Origin: Bacteroidetes bacterium HGW-Bacteroidetes-4
GTDB lineage: Bacteria; Bacteroidota; Bacteroidia; Bacteroidales; SZUA-534
Length of the DNA stretch: 64,000 nucleotides
Assembly (NCBI GenBank): GCA_002840905.1
Contig: PHDD01000004.1
Span: 38,921 to 102,920, forward strand
Reading direction: 5' to 3'
Shown here: piece by piece, positions 45,233 through 55,015 of the stretch
Layout of the letters: each line of letters begins with the position of its first letter
Position numbering within the stretch: the stretch's first letter is position 1
Notes under the pieces: generated by a model
Databases searched by the model: none
Told to the model about the DNA's origin: nothing
What the model saw: the letters and a program-made list of their open reading frames with translations, nothing else
Program-made: the position numbers and the translations under genes

Positions 45233-45362
45233 GATTCTATATTTTTTCAACAAAATTCAGCACAAAAGTAAAAAAAAACTCACAGCCCTAAGGACTTATT
45301 TTCGCCCTGTCCCAATTTATTTGTTGCCTGGTCTGGATAAGGCCTGTTTCAATAGAAAAAAA

Positions 45363-46229
45363 TTAAATGAGTTGATAATTTTTATAACCGATGGTGATTC
45401 CAAAAAGTTTTTTTACCAATTGTTTAAATCTTTCTTTAAGCGATATCCGGTTCATCGAAATATCGTGGTCAAATTTCCAGTTTAGTTTAGCAATTCGTTC
45501 AAGCATTACCTGCGGATGGCTACCCTGAAATTTTTCGAGCGCATCGATATGGGAATAGTCGAACACCTCGGCTTTAGCAACATTTTTATCGAGCCACTCA
45601 TCGTTGTGCCAGAGTTTATGAAAACTTTCCTGTTTTCGTTGCATAGCACGTGGGTCTTTTACCCAGCCATAATGATAAATATAAGCATCGATGGCTTTTA
45701 CATTGAGTTTTTGATTGTCATCTTTCCGAAAGCCCTGGGCATCGCGATAGGAGAAAATATTTTTATTGTTTCTCACCACGCGAATCTCATGCGGATACCA
45801 GTTCGATGCCGAGCCCACATAGTCGTACGAGCCATAAAAATGCAGGTAATTAAACAACAAGCCGTCTACCCGGGAATCATCTTTGTGCTTTTTCATGGCA
45901 TTTTTAACCACGTCAAGGTATTTTTCATGCATTACTTCATCGCCCTGGATATAAAAACACCAATCGGTATCGGCATCAATTGCCTGAAACGCTTTATCGG
46001 TTTCTATCGCCAAAACGCGTCCCCCCTCACGTAGCGAATCGTCCCAAACGGTTTCTACAATTTTAATTTTCGGACTGATATTTTGTATCAATTCCAGCGT
46101 TTCATCTTCGCTGTTACCAACGGCCACCACAAAATTGTCGCAAAGAGGCAAAACCGACTGAATGGCTTCAACCACGGGGTAATCGAACTTTATTGCGTTT
46201 CTGATAAACGAAAAACCTGTAACTTTCAT
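45363..46229 (-). CDS. Glycosyltransferase family 2-like protein
   Basis: 288 residues, no membrane segment. GT-A type start GFSFIRNAIKFDYPVVEAIQSVLPLCDNF in pieces, VAVGNSEDETLELI, and the metal-binding acidic motif region CFYIQGDEVMHEKY near 100 in place of a classical DxD. The C-terminal half (IYHYGWVKDPRAMQRKQESFHKLWH) is typical of GT2 proteins that modify surface polysaccharide or lipid. Single gene; its acceptor is unknown. Confidence 0.83.
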   Translation of the reverse strand: MKVTGFSFIRNAIKFDYPVVEAIQSVLPLCDNFVVAVGNSEDETLELIQNISPKIKIVETVWDDSLREGGRVLAIETDKAFQAIDADTDWCFYIQGDEVMHEKYLDVVKNAMKKHKDDSRVDGLLFNYLHFYGSYDYVGSASNWYPHEIRVVRNNKNIFSYRDAQGFRKDDNQKLNVKAIDAYIYHYGWVKDPRAMQRKQESFHKLWHNDEWLDKNVAKAEVFDYSHIDALEKFQGSHPQVMLERIAKLNWKFDHDISMNRISLKERFKQLVKKLFGITIGYKNYQLI

Positions 46230-46340
46230 TTTAACCTCATATCAAAAAATAAAACATAAAACCGGCAAACGTTTCGCCTAAAACTCTTCGTATTATTAAG
46301 CTCACTTTTAAAGCAAGCAAAAATAACAGATAATAAAACC

Positions 46341-46358
46341 ATTACCAAGAGCGGTAAT
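46341..46358. promoter_or_regulatory. Inverted repeat ATTACC-N6-GGTAAT in a divergent gap
   Basis: Symmetric half-sites with a 6-base spacer midway between the divergent glycosyltransferase and EI24 genes; a possible operator, no regulator gene is nearby. Confidence 0.3.
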
Positions 46359-46472
46359 AAAACAATAGGTAACAAAGTAAAATAAAGGATTTAAAATTCA
46401 TTAAAATTCGATAAATTGCAGCATTCATTGGCCATACGGCTAATATTGTGAAACTGTTTTATTTTTTACCCG

Positions 46473-47300
46473 ATGCAGCAAAAATCACCCATAAACGGGT
46501 TTAATGCCGGATTCAGGAATTTCTTTAAAGCCATTCCCTTTATATTTAACAACGGGCTTTGGTGGGCTTTTTTAATTCCCATTGTTTTAAACCTGATGCT
46601 TTACTTTAGTGGTTTTGCCCTGATGGATTCGCTGGGCGACATGTTGGGACTTAAAATTGACGAATGGGTTAAAACTGATTCTGAAAACGGGCTCATGCAA
46701 CTACTCCCTGGATTCTTAGCCGGATTTGCCAAAATATTGATACAAATCGGTTTCTTTTTCATTTTTGCTTATTTCAGCGGATATGTAATTCTAATTCTGC
46801 TCTCGCCCCTTTTTGCCTGGCTCTCGGAACGTACCGATCAACTGCTTAACAAAACCAATTATCCTTTCCAATTTAAGCAATTTATTCGCGATATTTGGCG
46901 GGGAATGGTGATTGCGCTGCGCAACCTTATTTACGAAACCGGAATTATAATTCTTGTTTTTATCGCCTCGTTAATTCCTGTACTTAACTTTATTTCAGCA
47001 CCTGCAGGCGCTGTGTTTATATTTATTGTATCAAGCTATTTTTACGGTTTCTCTTACATGGATTACACCAACGAACGCGTCAGACTTCCGGTAAAAGACA
47101 GCATAAAACTGATGCGAAAATACCGCGGCATGGCCATTGCCAACGGCTCGCTTTTTTCTTTATCGCTACTGATTCCTTTTTGCGGGGTAATGTTAGGTGG
47201 TTTTACGGCAATTATTGCTACCGTAGGAGCCACATTGTCGATGAATGAGCTTCCGGAAATTAAAGAACGAACCAAAAACTATCAAATCACACCCAACTAA
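46473..47300 (+). CDS. EI24/CysZ-like membrane protein
   Basis: 275 residues with about six hydrophobic segments (WAFLIPIVLNLMLYFSGFAL, ILIQIGFFFIFAYFSGYVILILL, IILVFIASLIPVLNFI, GSLFSLSLLIPFCGVMLGG). EI24 domain layout with SPLFAWLSERTDQLL after the second pair of segments. CysZ homologs move sulfate; for this wider family transport substrate is unknown. First of a plus-strand run with 12-base spacing to the NfeD gene. Confidence 0.8.
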   Translation: MQQKSPINGFNAGFRNFFKAIPFIFNNGLWWAFLIPIVLNLMLYFSGFALMDSLGDMLGLKIDEWVKTDSENGLMQLLPGFLAGFAKILIQIGFFFIFAYFSGYVILILLSPLFAWLSERTDQLLNKTNYPFQFKQFIRDIWRGMVIALRNLIYETGIIILVFIASLIPVLNFISAPAGAVFIFIVSSYFYGFSYMDYTNERVRLPVKDSIKLMRKYRGMAIANGSLFSLSLLIPFCGVMLGGFTAIIATVGATLSMNELPEIKERTKNYQITPN

Positions 47301-47312
47301 TCTGCTCCAGCT

Positions 47313-48716
47313 ATGCAAAAACGAATGCTAATTCTACTGACGTTACTTTTTAACCTGGCTTTCCTGTCACCGCTTGATGCGCAACAAAACGACACCACGG
47401 TAATCCTAACTTTCGATATGAAAGAAGAGGTGGCGCCTGCTCTATGGCGAAAAACTCAAAAAGCTTTCGAAGAAGCGGAAAGGATAAATGCCAACTTAAT
47501 CATCATCCAGATGAATACCTACGGCGGAATGGTAGTTAGTGCCGATTCCATCCGCACAAAGATACTTAACAGTAAAATTCCGGTATATGTTTTTATCGAC
47601 AATAACGCAGCATCGGCCGGTGCATTAATATCGATAGCCTGCGATAAAATTTACATGCGGCCCGGAGCAAATATTGGAGCGGCAACAGTGGTGAATCAAA
47701 CCGGGCAAGCCATGCCCGACAAATACCAGAGTTATATGCGCAGTACCATGCGTGCTACAGCCGAAGCTCAAGGAAAAGACACCCTTATTGTTGGAAACGA
47801 TACCACGTACCGATGGAAACGCGATCCAAAAATTGCTGAAGCCATGGTTGACCCAGATATGGTAGTAGTTGGAGTAATTGATACAGGCAAGGTAATTACT
47901 TTTACTGCGCTTGAAGCCTCAGAACATGGTTTTTGCGATGGAATTGTAGATAACATTCAGGAACTGATTGAAGAGGCAGCCCTGAACCCTGCTGTAATAA
48001 CAGATTACCAACCCACCCGGCTCGACAAGCTTATTGGAATGATGATGCACCCGGTTTTTCAAAGCTTACTGATTATGGCTATTTTTGGGGGTATCTACTT
48101 TGAATTACAAACACCGGGTGTTGGATTCCCTTTGGGAATAGCCATTTTAGCTGCTATTCTTTATTTCGCCCCGCTATACCTCGAAGGCATTGCCGCCCAT
48201 TGGGAAATTGCTGTTTTTATTCTGGGAATCCTGCTGATTGCTTTAGAGCTTTTTGTAATTCCCGGATTTGGAGTTGCTGGTGTTTCAGGCATTGTACTGG
48301 CCATTTTTGGTTTGTCGCTGGCTATGGTCGATGCTTTTGATTTCGATTTTGGAGGATCCGGATTATTTGTGAGTTTGCTATTAAAGTCGATGCTACTGGT
48401 TATCGGTTCCATTTTTGTTTCCTTCCTGGCCTCGCTTTACCTGGGCAAACGCCTGTTTGAGTCGAGTTACCTGGGCAGCAAAATATCGCTTCAGGCAGTG
48501 CAAACAACCAGCGAAGGCTATTTGGGTGTCGATGCTTCATTGAAATACCTGATTGGCAAACAGGGAATTACTGAAAACAGCTTACGTCCGTCGGGAACTG
48601 TAATTATTGATGGCGAAACTTACGATGCCAAAGCAGAATTTGGTTTTATTGAAAAGGGACAAAACGTAGTGGTTACCCGATTTGAAACCAGCCAGATTTA
48701 TGTAATGAAGATTTAA
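47313..48716 (+). CDS. NfeD-family membrane serine protease (ClpP-class)
   Basis: 467 residues. Signal peptide 1-23; ClpP/SppA-like protease domain 28-220 with catalytic Ser in NNAASAGALISIACDKI near 106 and a Lys in the MPDKYQSYMRSTMRA segment; four to five membrane segments 240-380 (LLIMAIFGGIYFEL, AAILYFAPLYLEGIA, ALELFVIPGFGVAGVSGIVLAIFGL in pieces); C-terminal OB-fold NfeD domain 395-467 (GKQGITENSLRPSGTVIIDGE). This long NfeD type pairs with stomatin-like proteins in other genomes; no stomatin gene is adjacent here. Confidence 0.9.
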   Translation: MQKRMLILLTLLFNLAFLSPLDAQQNDTTVILTFDMKEEVAPALWRKTQKAFEEAERINANLIIIQMNTYGGMVVSADSIRTKILNSKIPVYVFIDNNAASAGALISIACDKIYMRPGANIGAATVVNQTGQAMPDKYQSYMRSTMRATAEAQGKDTLIVGNDTTYRWKRDPKIAEAMVDPDMVVVGVIDTGKVITFTALEASEHGFCDGIVDNIQELIEEAALNPAVITDYQPTRLDKLIGMMMHPVFQSLLIMAIFGGIYFELQTPGVGFPLGIAILAAILYFAPLYLEGIAAHWEIAVFILGILLIALELFVIPGFGVAGVSGIVLAIFGLSLAMVDAFDFDFGGSGLFVSLLLKSMLLVIGSIFVSFLASLYLGKRLFESSYLGSKISLQAVQTTSEGYLGVDASLKYLIGKQGITENSLRPSGTVIIDGETYDAKAEFGFIEKGQNVVVTRFETSQIYVMKI

Positions 48717-48727
48717 ATTCTATAGCC

Positions 48728-49165
48728 TTGAATTATTACATAACAACTTATCAGTCCTCCGATTATGAAGCGCTGGAAGCCCTGTGGATTAGCACCGGAT
48801 TAGGTAATGCAGCACGGGGCGACAATCAGCAGACCATTGCCGAAACCCTGGCTCTTGGCGGCGTTTTGTATGTGATGAAAACGGAACCCGAAAACGAACT
48901 CATTGGAACTTCGTGGATTACCAACGATGGTCGCCGGCTTTACCTGCACCATTTTGGAATTAAACCCGAATACCAAAAACAGGGACTATCGAAACCCTTA
49001 TTAAAGAAATCGCTCGAATTTGCCAAACAAATGAACCGGCAAATTAAGCTCGAAGTTAATCGCGACAACCTGCCGGCCCTTACTTTATATAAAAAAGCCG
49101 GGTTTACCTACCTGGGCGACTATTTGGTGTATATTATCAGAAAACCCAACGAAATTAACTTATAA
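48728..49165 (+). CDS. GNAT-family N-acetyltransferase
   Basis: 145 residues. GNAT fold with the acetyl-CoA site near 75-95 (HHFGIKPEYQKQGLSKPLLK) and the C-terminal ALTLYKKAGFTYLGDYLVY. Start is TTG 48728, 11 bases after the nfeD stop; no ATG is available before the domain. Substrate unknown. Part of a tightly spaced plus-strand run. Confidence 0.85.
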   Translation: MNYYITTYQSSDYEALEALWISTGLGNAARGDNQQTIAETLALGGVLYVMKTEPENELIGTSWITNDGRRLYLHHFGIKPEYQKQGLSKPLLKKSLEFAKQMNRQIKLEVNRDNLPALTLYKKAGFTYLGDYLVYIIRKPNEINL

Positions 49166-49174
49166 ACTAATATT

Positions 49175-50953
49175 ATGAAGAAAATTATTTTGGCAGTTCT
49201 TGCATTCAGTAGTATTTTACTGTTAACTTTTTGCAGTCAGAAAACAAAAAAAAATCCAGCCATTACTGCCGACGAAATTTATGAGCATATTGCCTATCTG
49301 GCATCAGATAGTTTACAGGGCCGGTTTCCCGGCAGTACCGGAGGAAAGCAGGCAAGTGCTTACATTCATCAACAGTTTACTGATTACAGACTTAAACCCC
49401 TTTTCAACGAAGGTTTTCAATATTTTACTGTAACTACAGGTTGCTCAACGGGTAAGGAGAATTATATGGTACTTAACAATGACACCCTGATTCCAGGCAC
49501 CGACTACCTTCCCCTGGCTTTTTCGGCCAACGCAGAACTAAGTTCCCGGGTAGTTTTTGCCGGATACGGTTTTGATATCGAGACCAATAATCTGAAGTGG
49601 AACGACTACGCCATGCTCGATGTCGCCGGAAAATGGGTTATGATTTTGCGAGAAGATCCGGAACCCGAAAACATGGAAAGTGCGTTTATTCCTTTTGCAA
49701 ACGACAGGGTAAAAGCCACGCTAGCCAAAGACAAAGGCACCGCAGGCGTTCTGTTTGTAAACGGACTTGCCACTTCGAAAACCGACAAGCCACTGGAACT
49801 AAATTACGATCAAAATTTAAGCGATGCCGGCATCCCCCTGATAAGCATTACACGCCATGTTGCCAATAAAATTCTGGCCGGAACCGAAAGTATTGAAGCG
49901 CTTGAAAAGAAGATTATGGACAAAAAAAGTCCTGTGGTTATCCGTACCAAAACCGTGGTTAGCGCCAAGACCGATGTAATTCAGGAAACTGTTCAGGCTT
50001 CGAATGTTGTTTTTGCCATTCATTCAAAAGTTCCCGACGCCAAATACGTTGTGTTCGGGGCCCATTTTGACCATTTGGGAATGGGTGGCAAAGGGGTTTC
50101 GTCGCGGCAACCCGATACAGTAGCTGTTCACAACGGAGCTGACGATAATGCATCGGGCGTTGCCGGAATTATTGAACTGGCCGGATACTTTGCAGCAAAA
50201 AGCGATACGCTGCAAAAGAACCTGATTTTTGTTGCCTTTGATGGCGAAGAAATGGGAATTTTAGGTTCCAAATATTTTACCCAAAATCTGCCCGTTCCCA
50301 AAGAGCAAATAACGGCCATGATAAACTTCGATATGATTGGCCGGATGAAAGCCGACAGCATTGGCATTACCGTAGGTGGAACCGGAACTGCTGCCGAGTT
50401 TGATTCACTGCTTGCCTTGCATCAACCGGCCTTTAATGTAACATCGAATCCCGATGGCTATGGACCCAGCGACCACGCTTCGTTTTACTCACTGGATATT
50501 CCGGTATTGTTTGTGAGCACAGGAGCACACGAAGATTACCATACGCCAATTGATGATATCGATAAAATTGATACCGGTAAAGAGGCCGAACTGTTGCATT
50601 ACAGTGCCCGCCTGATTGGTTCGTTGGTTGCCGACACCAACAGCCTTACTTTTCAGAGTACCGGACTACCCCAGGGCAGTCAACGGCGCACCCGTTTAAA
50701 AATTACTTTGGGAATTATTCCCGATATGAATGGTGTACAAAAAAACGGATTAGGTATTGATGGGGTGCGTCCCGGAGGACTTGCCTATAAAAACGGCCTG
50801 TTGAAAGGCGATAAAATAACCAGCATAAACGGAGAACCGGTTACCAATATTTACGATTACATGTACCGGATGGCCAAACTCAAAACAGGAACCACTGCTG
50901 TGGTTGAGTTTGAACGGAATCACAAAAAAGAAGTAGTTTTAATTCTCTTGTAA
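49175..50953 (+). CDS. M28-family metallopeptidase with PA and PDZ domains, lipoprotein
   Basis: 592 residues. Lipobox LLLTFC near residue 20. Protease-associated domain about 100-230; M28 zinc peptidase core 265-470 with ligands in FGAHFDHLGMGG, HNGADDNASGV, AFDGEEMGILGS, INFDMIGRM and the late EDYHTPID His; C-terminal PDZ domain about 510-590 (GVRPGGLAYKNGLLKGDKI). Probably an envelope aminopeptidase that trims imported peptides. All zinc and catalytic residues are present. Confidence 0.93.
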   Translation: MKKIILAVLAFSSILLLTFCSQKTKKNPAITADEIYEHIAYLASDSLQGRFPGSTGGKQASAYIHQQFTDYRLKPLFNEGFQYFTVTTGCSTGKENYMVLNNDTLIPGTDYLPLAFSANAELSSRVVFAGYGFDIETNNLKWNDYAMLDVAGKWVMILREDPEPENMESAFIPFANDRVKATLAKDKGTAGVLFVNGLATSKTDKPLELNYDQNLSDAGIPLISITRHVANKILAGTESIEALEKKIMDKKSPVVIRTKTVVSAKTDVIQETVQASNVVFAIHSKVPDAKYVVFGAHFDHLGMGGKGVSSRQPDTVAVHNGADDNASGVAGIIELAGYFAAKSDTLQKNLIFVAFDGEEMGILGSKYFTQNLPVPKEQITAMINFDMIGRMKADSIGITVGGTGTAAEFDSLLALHQPAFNVTSNPDGYGPSDHASFYSLDIPVLFVSTGAHEDYHTPIDDIDKIDTGKEAELLHYSARLIGSLVADTNSLTFQSTGLPQGSQRRTRLKITLGIIPDMNGVQKNGLGIDGVRPGGLAYKNGLLKGDKITSINGEPVTNIYDYMYRMAKLKTGTTAVVEFERNHKKEVVLILL

Positions 50954-50962
50954 GTTATTTGA

Positions 50963-51757
50963 ATGGAAAATCAATTTGATGCAAAAAATCTGACTCCCTT
51001 TGGGCAAACCTTAATACTAATACTTATCGCCATTTTACTGGCCTTGCTTTCGGGCTTACTGATAAACCTGACAGCCCGCTTTGTTCCTTTGGTTGGCGAA
51101 TATTCCATTTTACTGAATTACCTTTTATCGTTTGGAACTTTATATTTTGTAGTTCAGAAACTATGGAAAATTGACCGCCTTGATACTAAAAAAGTATCGC
51201 TTGATGTTTACCTGCTCCTATTACCTGCTTTATTAGCGCTCCTGTTTCTAACCGAAGCGCTGGTGAGTTTAATTCCCATGCCCAAATACATAGAGGAATT
51301 GTTTTCGGGTATGATAAGTCTTGACCTGAAAGGATATCTTACGGTAGGCATTGCCGCTCCCATTCTTGAAGAACTAATTTTCAGGGGATTGATCCTGAAA
51401 GGACTATTACAACGTTACCAGGCAAAGAAAGCCATTGTTTGGTCGGCCGTTATTTTTGGGGTGATTCATTTGAATCCCTGGCAATTTGTTCCGGCTTTTA
51501 TTATTGGTTTGTTTATCGGTTGGATTTATTGGAAAACCCTATCGGTATGGCCGGGTGTATTTATCCATTTTGTAAATAACTCGTTTAGCTTTTATGTGGG
51601 CTACCGTTTTCAGAACATCAACACCAGTTTTAGCGAACTGTTGGGCGGTGGAGGCATTTATATTTTCACGCTGTTTATAGCCCTTGTGGTGGGCTGGGCA
51701 TCACTAAAGTGGATAAACCATTATTTTAAACACAACATCACTGAAGTTCAAAACTAA
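50963..51757 (+). CDS. CPBP-family intramembrane metalloprotease
   Basis: 264 residues with seven to eight membrane segments. CPBP/Abi motifs: EELIFRGLILKGL near 142 (EExxxR), FGVIHLNPWQFVPAFIIG near 172 (FxxxH), and FIHFVNNSF near 210 (HxxxN). Related to Rce1-type CAAX proteases; in bacteria they act on membrane or signal peptides. Located 9 bases after the peptidase gene, same transcript. Confidence 0.9.
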   Translation: MENQFDAKNLTPFGQTLILILIAILLALLSGLLINLTARFVPLVGEYSILLNYLLSFGTLYFVVQKLWKIDRLDTKKVSLDVYLLLLPALLALLFLTEALVSLIPMPKYIEELFSGMISLDLKGYLTVGIAAPILEELIFRGLILKGLLQRYQAKKAIVWSAVIFGVIHLNPWQFVPAFIIGLFIGWIYWKTLSVWPGVFIHFVNNSFSFYVGYRFQNINTSFSELLGGGGIYIFTLFIALVVGWASLKWINHYFKHNITEVQN

Positions 51758-51764
51758 GAATATA

Positions 51765-52583
51765 ATGAAAAAATATTTACTGACCGCCTCATTTTGGCTG
51801 CTTGCACTGCTAATAACCCTGAGTGCAGCCATTTATCAACGTGTGACAGGACCTACCTATCCAAAAAAAATCAGTCTGAATGATGGGACTCAAAACTATG
51901 CATTAAAGTTGACGCGCAGTGCTGAAAGCACAGGCGATTTGCATCTGGAATTTTCTCTGCCCGATTCCGCCATTTATGCTTTTTTGGAATACCGGCGTTT
52001 CCCAACCAACGAAAGCTGGCAGAAAGATTCTCTTGTGCGAAAGGGAGAACTGTTGGTGGGCATGCTTCCCATGCAGCCACCGGCGGGTAAGATTGAATAC
52101 AAACTTACATTTTATAAAGCTGGTAAAACACTCACGCCCTCAGAGCCCATGCATGTAATTGTACGGTTTAAAGGAGCGGTACCTACAAACATTCTTATTC
52201 CGCATGTTATTGCCATATTTTTGGCTATGCTGCTGGCCAATTTTAGCGCTTTACTGGCATTGGCCCGCAAAAACAGCGCCCGACTTTATGCTTTTATCAC
52301 TTTAGGTATGCTAACCCTTGGCGGGATGATTTTTGGCCCCTTAGTACAATTGCATGCTTTTGGTGAACTCTGGACAGGTGCCCCCTTTGGATGGGACCTT
52401 ACCGACAATAAAACGCTGATAGCGTTTATTTTCTGGATAATTGCCGTTTATAAAAACCGGAATCAGGTTAATTTCAAGTCTATTATTGTTGCTGCTTTAA
52501 TAACACTTATCATATTTTCGATTCCGCATAGCATGTTTGGATCGGAACTAAACCATGAAACGGGAATAATTACTCAGGGCTAG
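51765..52583 (+). CDS. Membrane protein of unknown function
   Basis: 272 residues. N-terminal membrane segment (4-26), an extracytoplasmic beta-rich region (35-140) with a DUF/fibronectin-like look, then four membrane segments (NILIPHVIAIFLAMLLANFSALLAL, FITLGMLTLGGMIFGPL, LIAFIFWIIAVY, SIIVAALITLIIFSI). I know no family name. Cotranscribed with the CPBP protease gene (7 bases) and the lipoprotein downstream (21 bases). Confidence 0.75.
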   Translation: MKKYLLTASFWLLALLITLSAAIYQRVTGPTYPKKISLNDGTQNYALKLTRSAESTGDLHLEFSLPDSAIYAFLEYRRFPTNESWQKDSLVRKGELLVGMLPMQPPAGKIEYKLTFYKAGKTLTPSEPMHVIVRFKGAVPTNILIPHVIAIFLAMLLANFSALLALARKNSARLYAFITLGMLTLGGMIFGPLVQLHAFGELWTGAPFGWDLTDNKTLIAFIFWIIAVYKNRNQVNFKSIIVAALITLIIFSIPHSMFGSELNHETGIITQG

Positions 52584-52604
52584 AAACTAAAATAAAACAA
52601 CTTT

Positions 52605-53192
52605 ATGTTAAAAAAATCATTTATTTTCTTTTTCGCTGTGTTCCTTTTGCAACTTATGAATAGCTGTCTATTCCGTTGCCCCGATCCAGGAACCTTTGAA
52701 AACATTTACTACGGCGTTACAATTACGGCATTTAATACTGCGGGTTTTTATCCCGTCGAAGTTGTTGATAGTGTTTATAAAAATGCCTTTGGATTAACGG
52801 TATCCGTAAATTTTGAAACAAAACAAATTGCTGCCACAAAACCGAGACTTATTCCTGAATTTAAAAGTGCTTATGCATTCAGCTGCGAGGAAGATACGTA
52901 CCTCTACCCCGACCCCATTAAAAACCTGGAAATTTATGCTATTAACCCTGACCATTCAGAAAAAATCAATGCCACTTCGTGGTTCTCTATCTACGGATAC
53001 AACAGCGATTTATTGGGACTGGAAGAATTTATGAAGATTCGGGAGCTATGGCACGATGGTTTTCAAATAGAACTGAGCGATTACCAATCGGTTCCGTCCG
53101 ATGTGGTTTTTGAAGCCGAAGTTCAGTTGGAATCGGGTACCACCTTCACGAATCAGACTACGCTTATTCATTTTAAAAACCCGGTAAAATAA
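52605..53192 (+). CDS. Lipoprotein of unknown function
   Basis: 195 residues. Signal peptide with lipobox LMNSC (Cys21). A second Cys pair in FRCPDPGT and a Cys in AFSCEEDTY could form a disulfide. The remaining sequence is beta-rich and ends FEAEVQLESGTTFTNQTTLIHF. Resembles Bacteroidota-specific lipoproteins of the DUF5034 kind, but I would not insist on that. End of the plus-strand run. Confidence 0.7.
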   Translation: MLKKSFIFFFAVFLLQLMNSCLFRCPDPGTFENIYYGVTITAFNTAGFYPVEVVDSVYKNAFGLTVSVNFETKQIAATKPRLIPEFKSAYAFSCEEDTYLYPDPIKNLEIYAINPDHSEKINATSWFSIYGYNSDLLGLEEFMKIRELWHDGFQIELSDYQSVPSDVVFEAEVQLESGTTFTNQTTLIHFKNPVK

Positions 53193-53321
53193 AACCACTG
53201 GTGGGTTGAAAATAAAGATAAAACAGGTGAATAAATGCATAATTCAATTCCTGGTTGGTATTACTTGTATGTATAGAAAGACTCTGTAAAAGCCACAAGA
53301 ATTTGTTAAAAACCTTAATGT

Positions 53322-54473
53322 TTATATTTCTGAAACTAAAAATCTCCTTACATTTTTTACAATAACTGCTATGGTCTGGTCAATTTTATCAAACGAAGTA
53401 TATTTTCCGGTTGAAATACGTACGGAGGATAAGGCCGTGGCCGCATCCAGATTCATGGCTTTAAGAACTGCCGAAGGTTCAATGGAATGGGCATGACAAG
53501 CTGAGCCGGTAGCCAGCAATACGTCTTCGCTTAATGCAGCAGCCAGCCAATGCGCATCGATTCCTTTAAAAGCCAAATTAAGTGTGTTGGGTAGCGTTGG
53601 GGCAGCTTCGCCGTTTACAACAATGAGCTCGCCCAAATTATTTTTCAAGCCATTGAGCAAGCGTTCTTTTGCCGAAAGCATGGCACTTACATTCTTTTTA
53701 TAATCGCGGCCGGCAATTTCGCAGGCTTTGCCCAGAGCCACCATATAAGGAACATTCTCGGTTCCGGGCCGCAAACCGTTTTCCTGACTGGCACCAAAAA
53801 GTATGGGTTTAATGGGGGTTCCCTTTTTCACATACAAAGCACCAATCCCTTTGGGCGCATACAATTTGTGCCCTGCAATGCTTAATAAATCAACCCCAAG
53901 CTGCTGCACGTCGGTTTCAATTTTACCGAGAGCCTGCGCCGCATCGGTATGGAATAAAACCTTATGCTGCCGGGCAATGGCTGCCAGTTCGTTTATGGGC
54001 TGCAGGGTTCCCACTTCGTTATTGGCAAGCATGATGGAAACAAGCACTGTATCTTTTCGGATAGCCTTTTTGAGTACTTCGGGCTGTACCAATCCCTTGG
54101 CATCTACCGGAAGGTAAGAAACCTCGAATCCCTGCGATTCCATATATTTGCATACTTGAATAACTGCCGGATGTTCAGTTGATGAAGTTATGATATGTTT
54201 TCCCTTATCGCGATTGGCCCGGGCAACTCCCTGAATGGCCAGATTGTTTGACTCGGTAGCACAACTGGTAAAATAAATCTCGTCGGGAGTGGCATTAATA
54301 AGCGCGGCAACCTGCTGCCTTGCCTTGTTTATGGCCTCTTTATTCGCTTGCCCCATGGCATAGGCACTCGAAGGATTTCCAAAGTGCGTTTGCAGGAAAG
54401 GCAACATTTCGCCCAGCACTTCCGGGTCGACCGGTGTGGTGGCATTGTAATCGAGGTAAACTGGTGCTCCCAT
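53322..54473 (-). CDS. Cysteine desulfurase, NifS/IscS-like
   Basis: 383 residues from ATG 54473 (MGAPVYLDYNATTPVDPEV); the longer frame lacks homology. PLP enzyme that takes sulfur from cysteine for Fe-S cluster or thio-nucleoside formation. PLP Lys in SIAGHKLYAPKGIG, HTDAAQALGKI, and the catalytic Cys in ATGSACHAHSIEPS. The loop pattern places it in class II or NifS-like group I; no iscU or sufU is beside it. Could feed cluster supply for the Fe-S-rich hydrogenase, though this is only suggestive. Confidence 0.92.
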   Translation of the reverse strand: MGAPVYLDYNATTPVDPEVLGEMLPFLQTHFGNPSSAYAMGQANKEAINKARQQVAALINATPDEIYFTSCATESNNLAIQGVARANRDKGKHIITSSTEHPAVIQVCKYMESQGFEVSYLPVDAKGLVQPEVLKKAIRKDTVLVSIMLANNEVGTLQPINELAAIARQHKVLFHTDAAQALGKIETDVQQLGVDLLSIAGHKLYAPKGIGALYVKKGTPIKPILFGASQENGLRPGTENVPYMVALGKACEIAGRDYKKNVSAMLSAKERLLNGLKNNLGELIVVNGEAAPTLPNTLNLAFKGIDAHWLAAALSEDVLLATGSACHAHSIEPSAVLKAMNLDAATALSSVRISTGKYTSFDKIDQTIAVIVKNVRRFLVSEI

Positions 54474-55015
54474 AAAACGGGTAATTAGAGTTTCTTTAAT
54501 TAAAAAAACAGTGCACGTTGCCTGTTTCTGGCTCAAAAATAGCAATTAATTGAGAGAATAGACTAAAGACTGTAGACTTAAGACTGCGACCTGGCAGTTA
54601 TAAAAGTTACACGGAGCTTATCTAAATAAATCTGGTATTCTCTTAAAAAGATCAGTGTACTATTTCCTTAGCGACTGTGCTGTTTGGCGGTAAAAAGGTT
54701 ACATAGAAAAGAGTGAAAAGTGAAGAGTGAAAAGTTAATAGTGGCATGTTCTGACCGAAATAGCCAATTTAAGAGTTGAAATCAAAAAAACAGTAGATTT
54801 GAATATTAAGAATAAAAAAGTCAGACAGAGTATATTTTACACTTCCCTTCCGACAGAGTTTATTTTACTCTTCCTTTCTAAATTCAGGTCTCCACCAACT
54901 TTTGTCACTCTAAGTACTTTCTACATAAATCCGTTGTTTTCATAAATGACCAGCGTACTATTACGTAATTCATATTCCGTATTTCGTGGCCCGGTAATCG
55001 GTTTAAAGGCTATAA
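54474..55015. other. Repeat-rich intergenic region, about 540 bases
   Basis: No gene visible. It holds four head-to-tail heptads of AGACTNN at 54560-54587, a GAAAAGAGT/GAAAAGTGAAGAGT purine repeat at 54706-54742, and a two-copy 27-base direct repeat at 54824-54878. The sequence looks like decayed intergenic DNA of Bacteroidota. Confidence 0.65.
54824..54878. repeat. Two-copy direct repeat, 27-base unit
   Basis: Units at 54824-54850 and 54852-54878 agree at 24 of 27 positions; both begin GACAGAGT and contain TATTTTAC then CTTCC. Confidence 0.75.
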
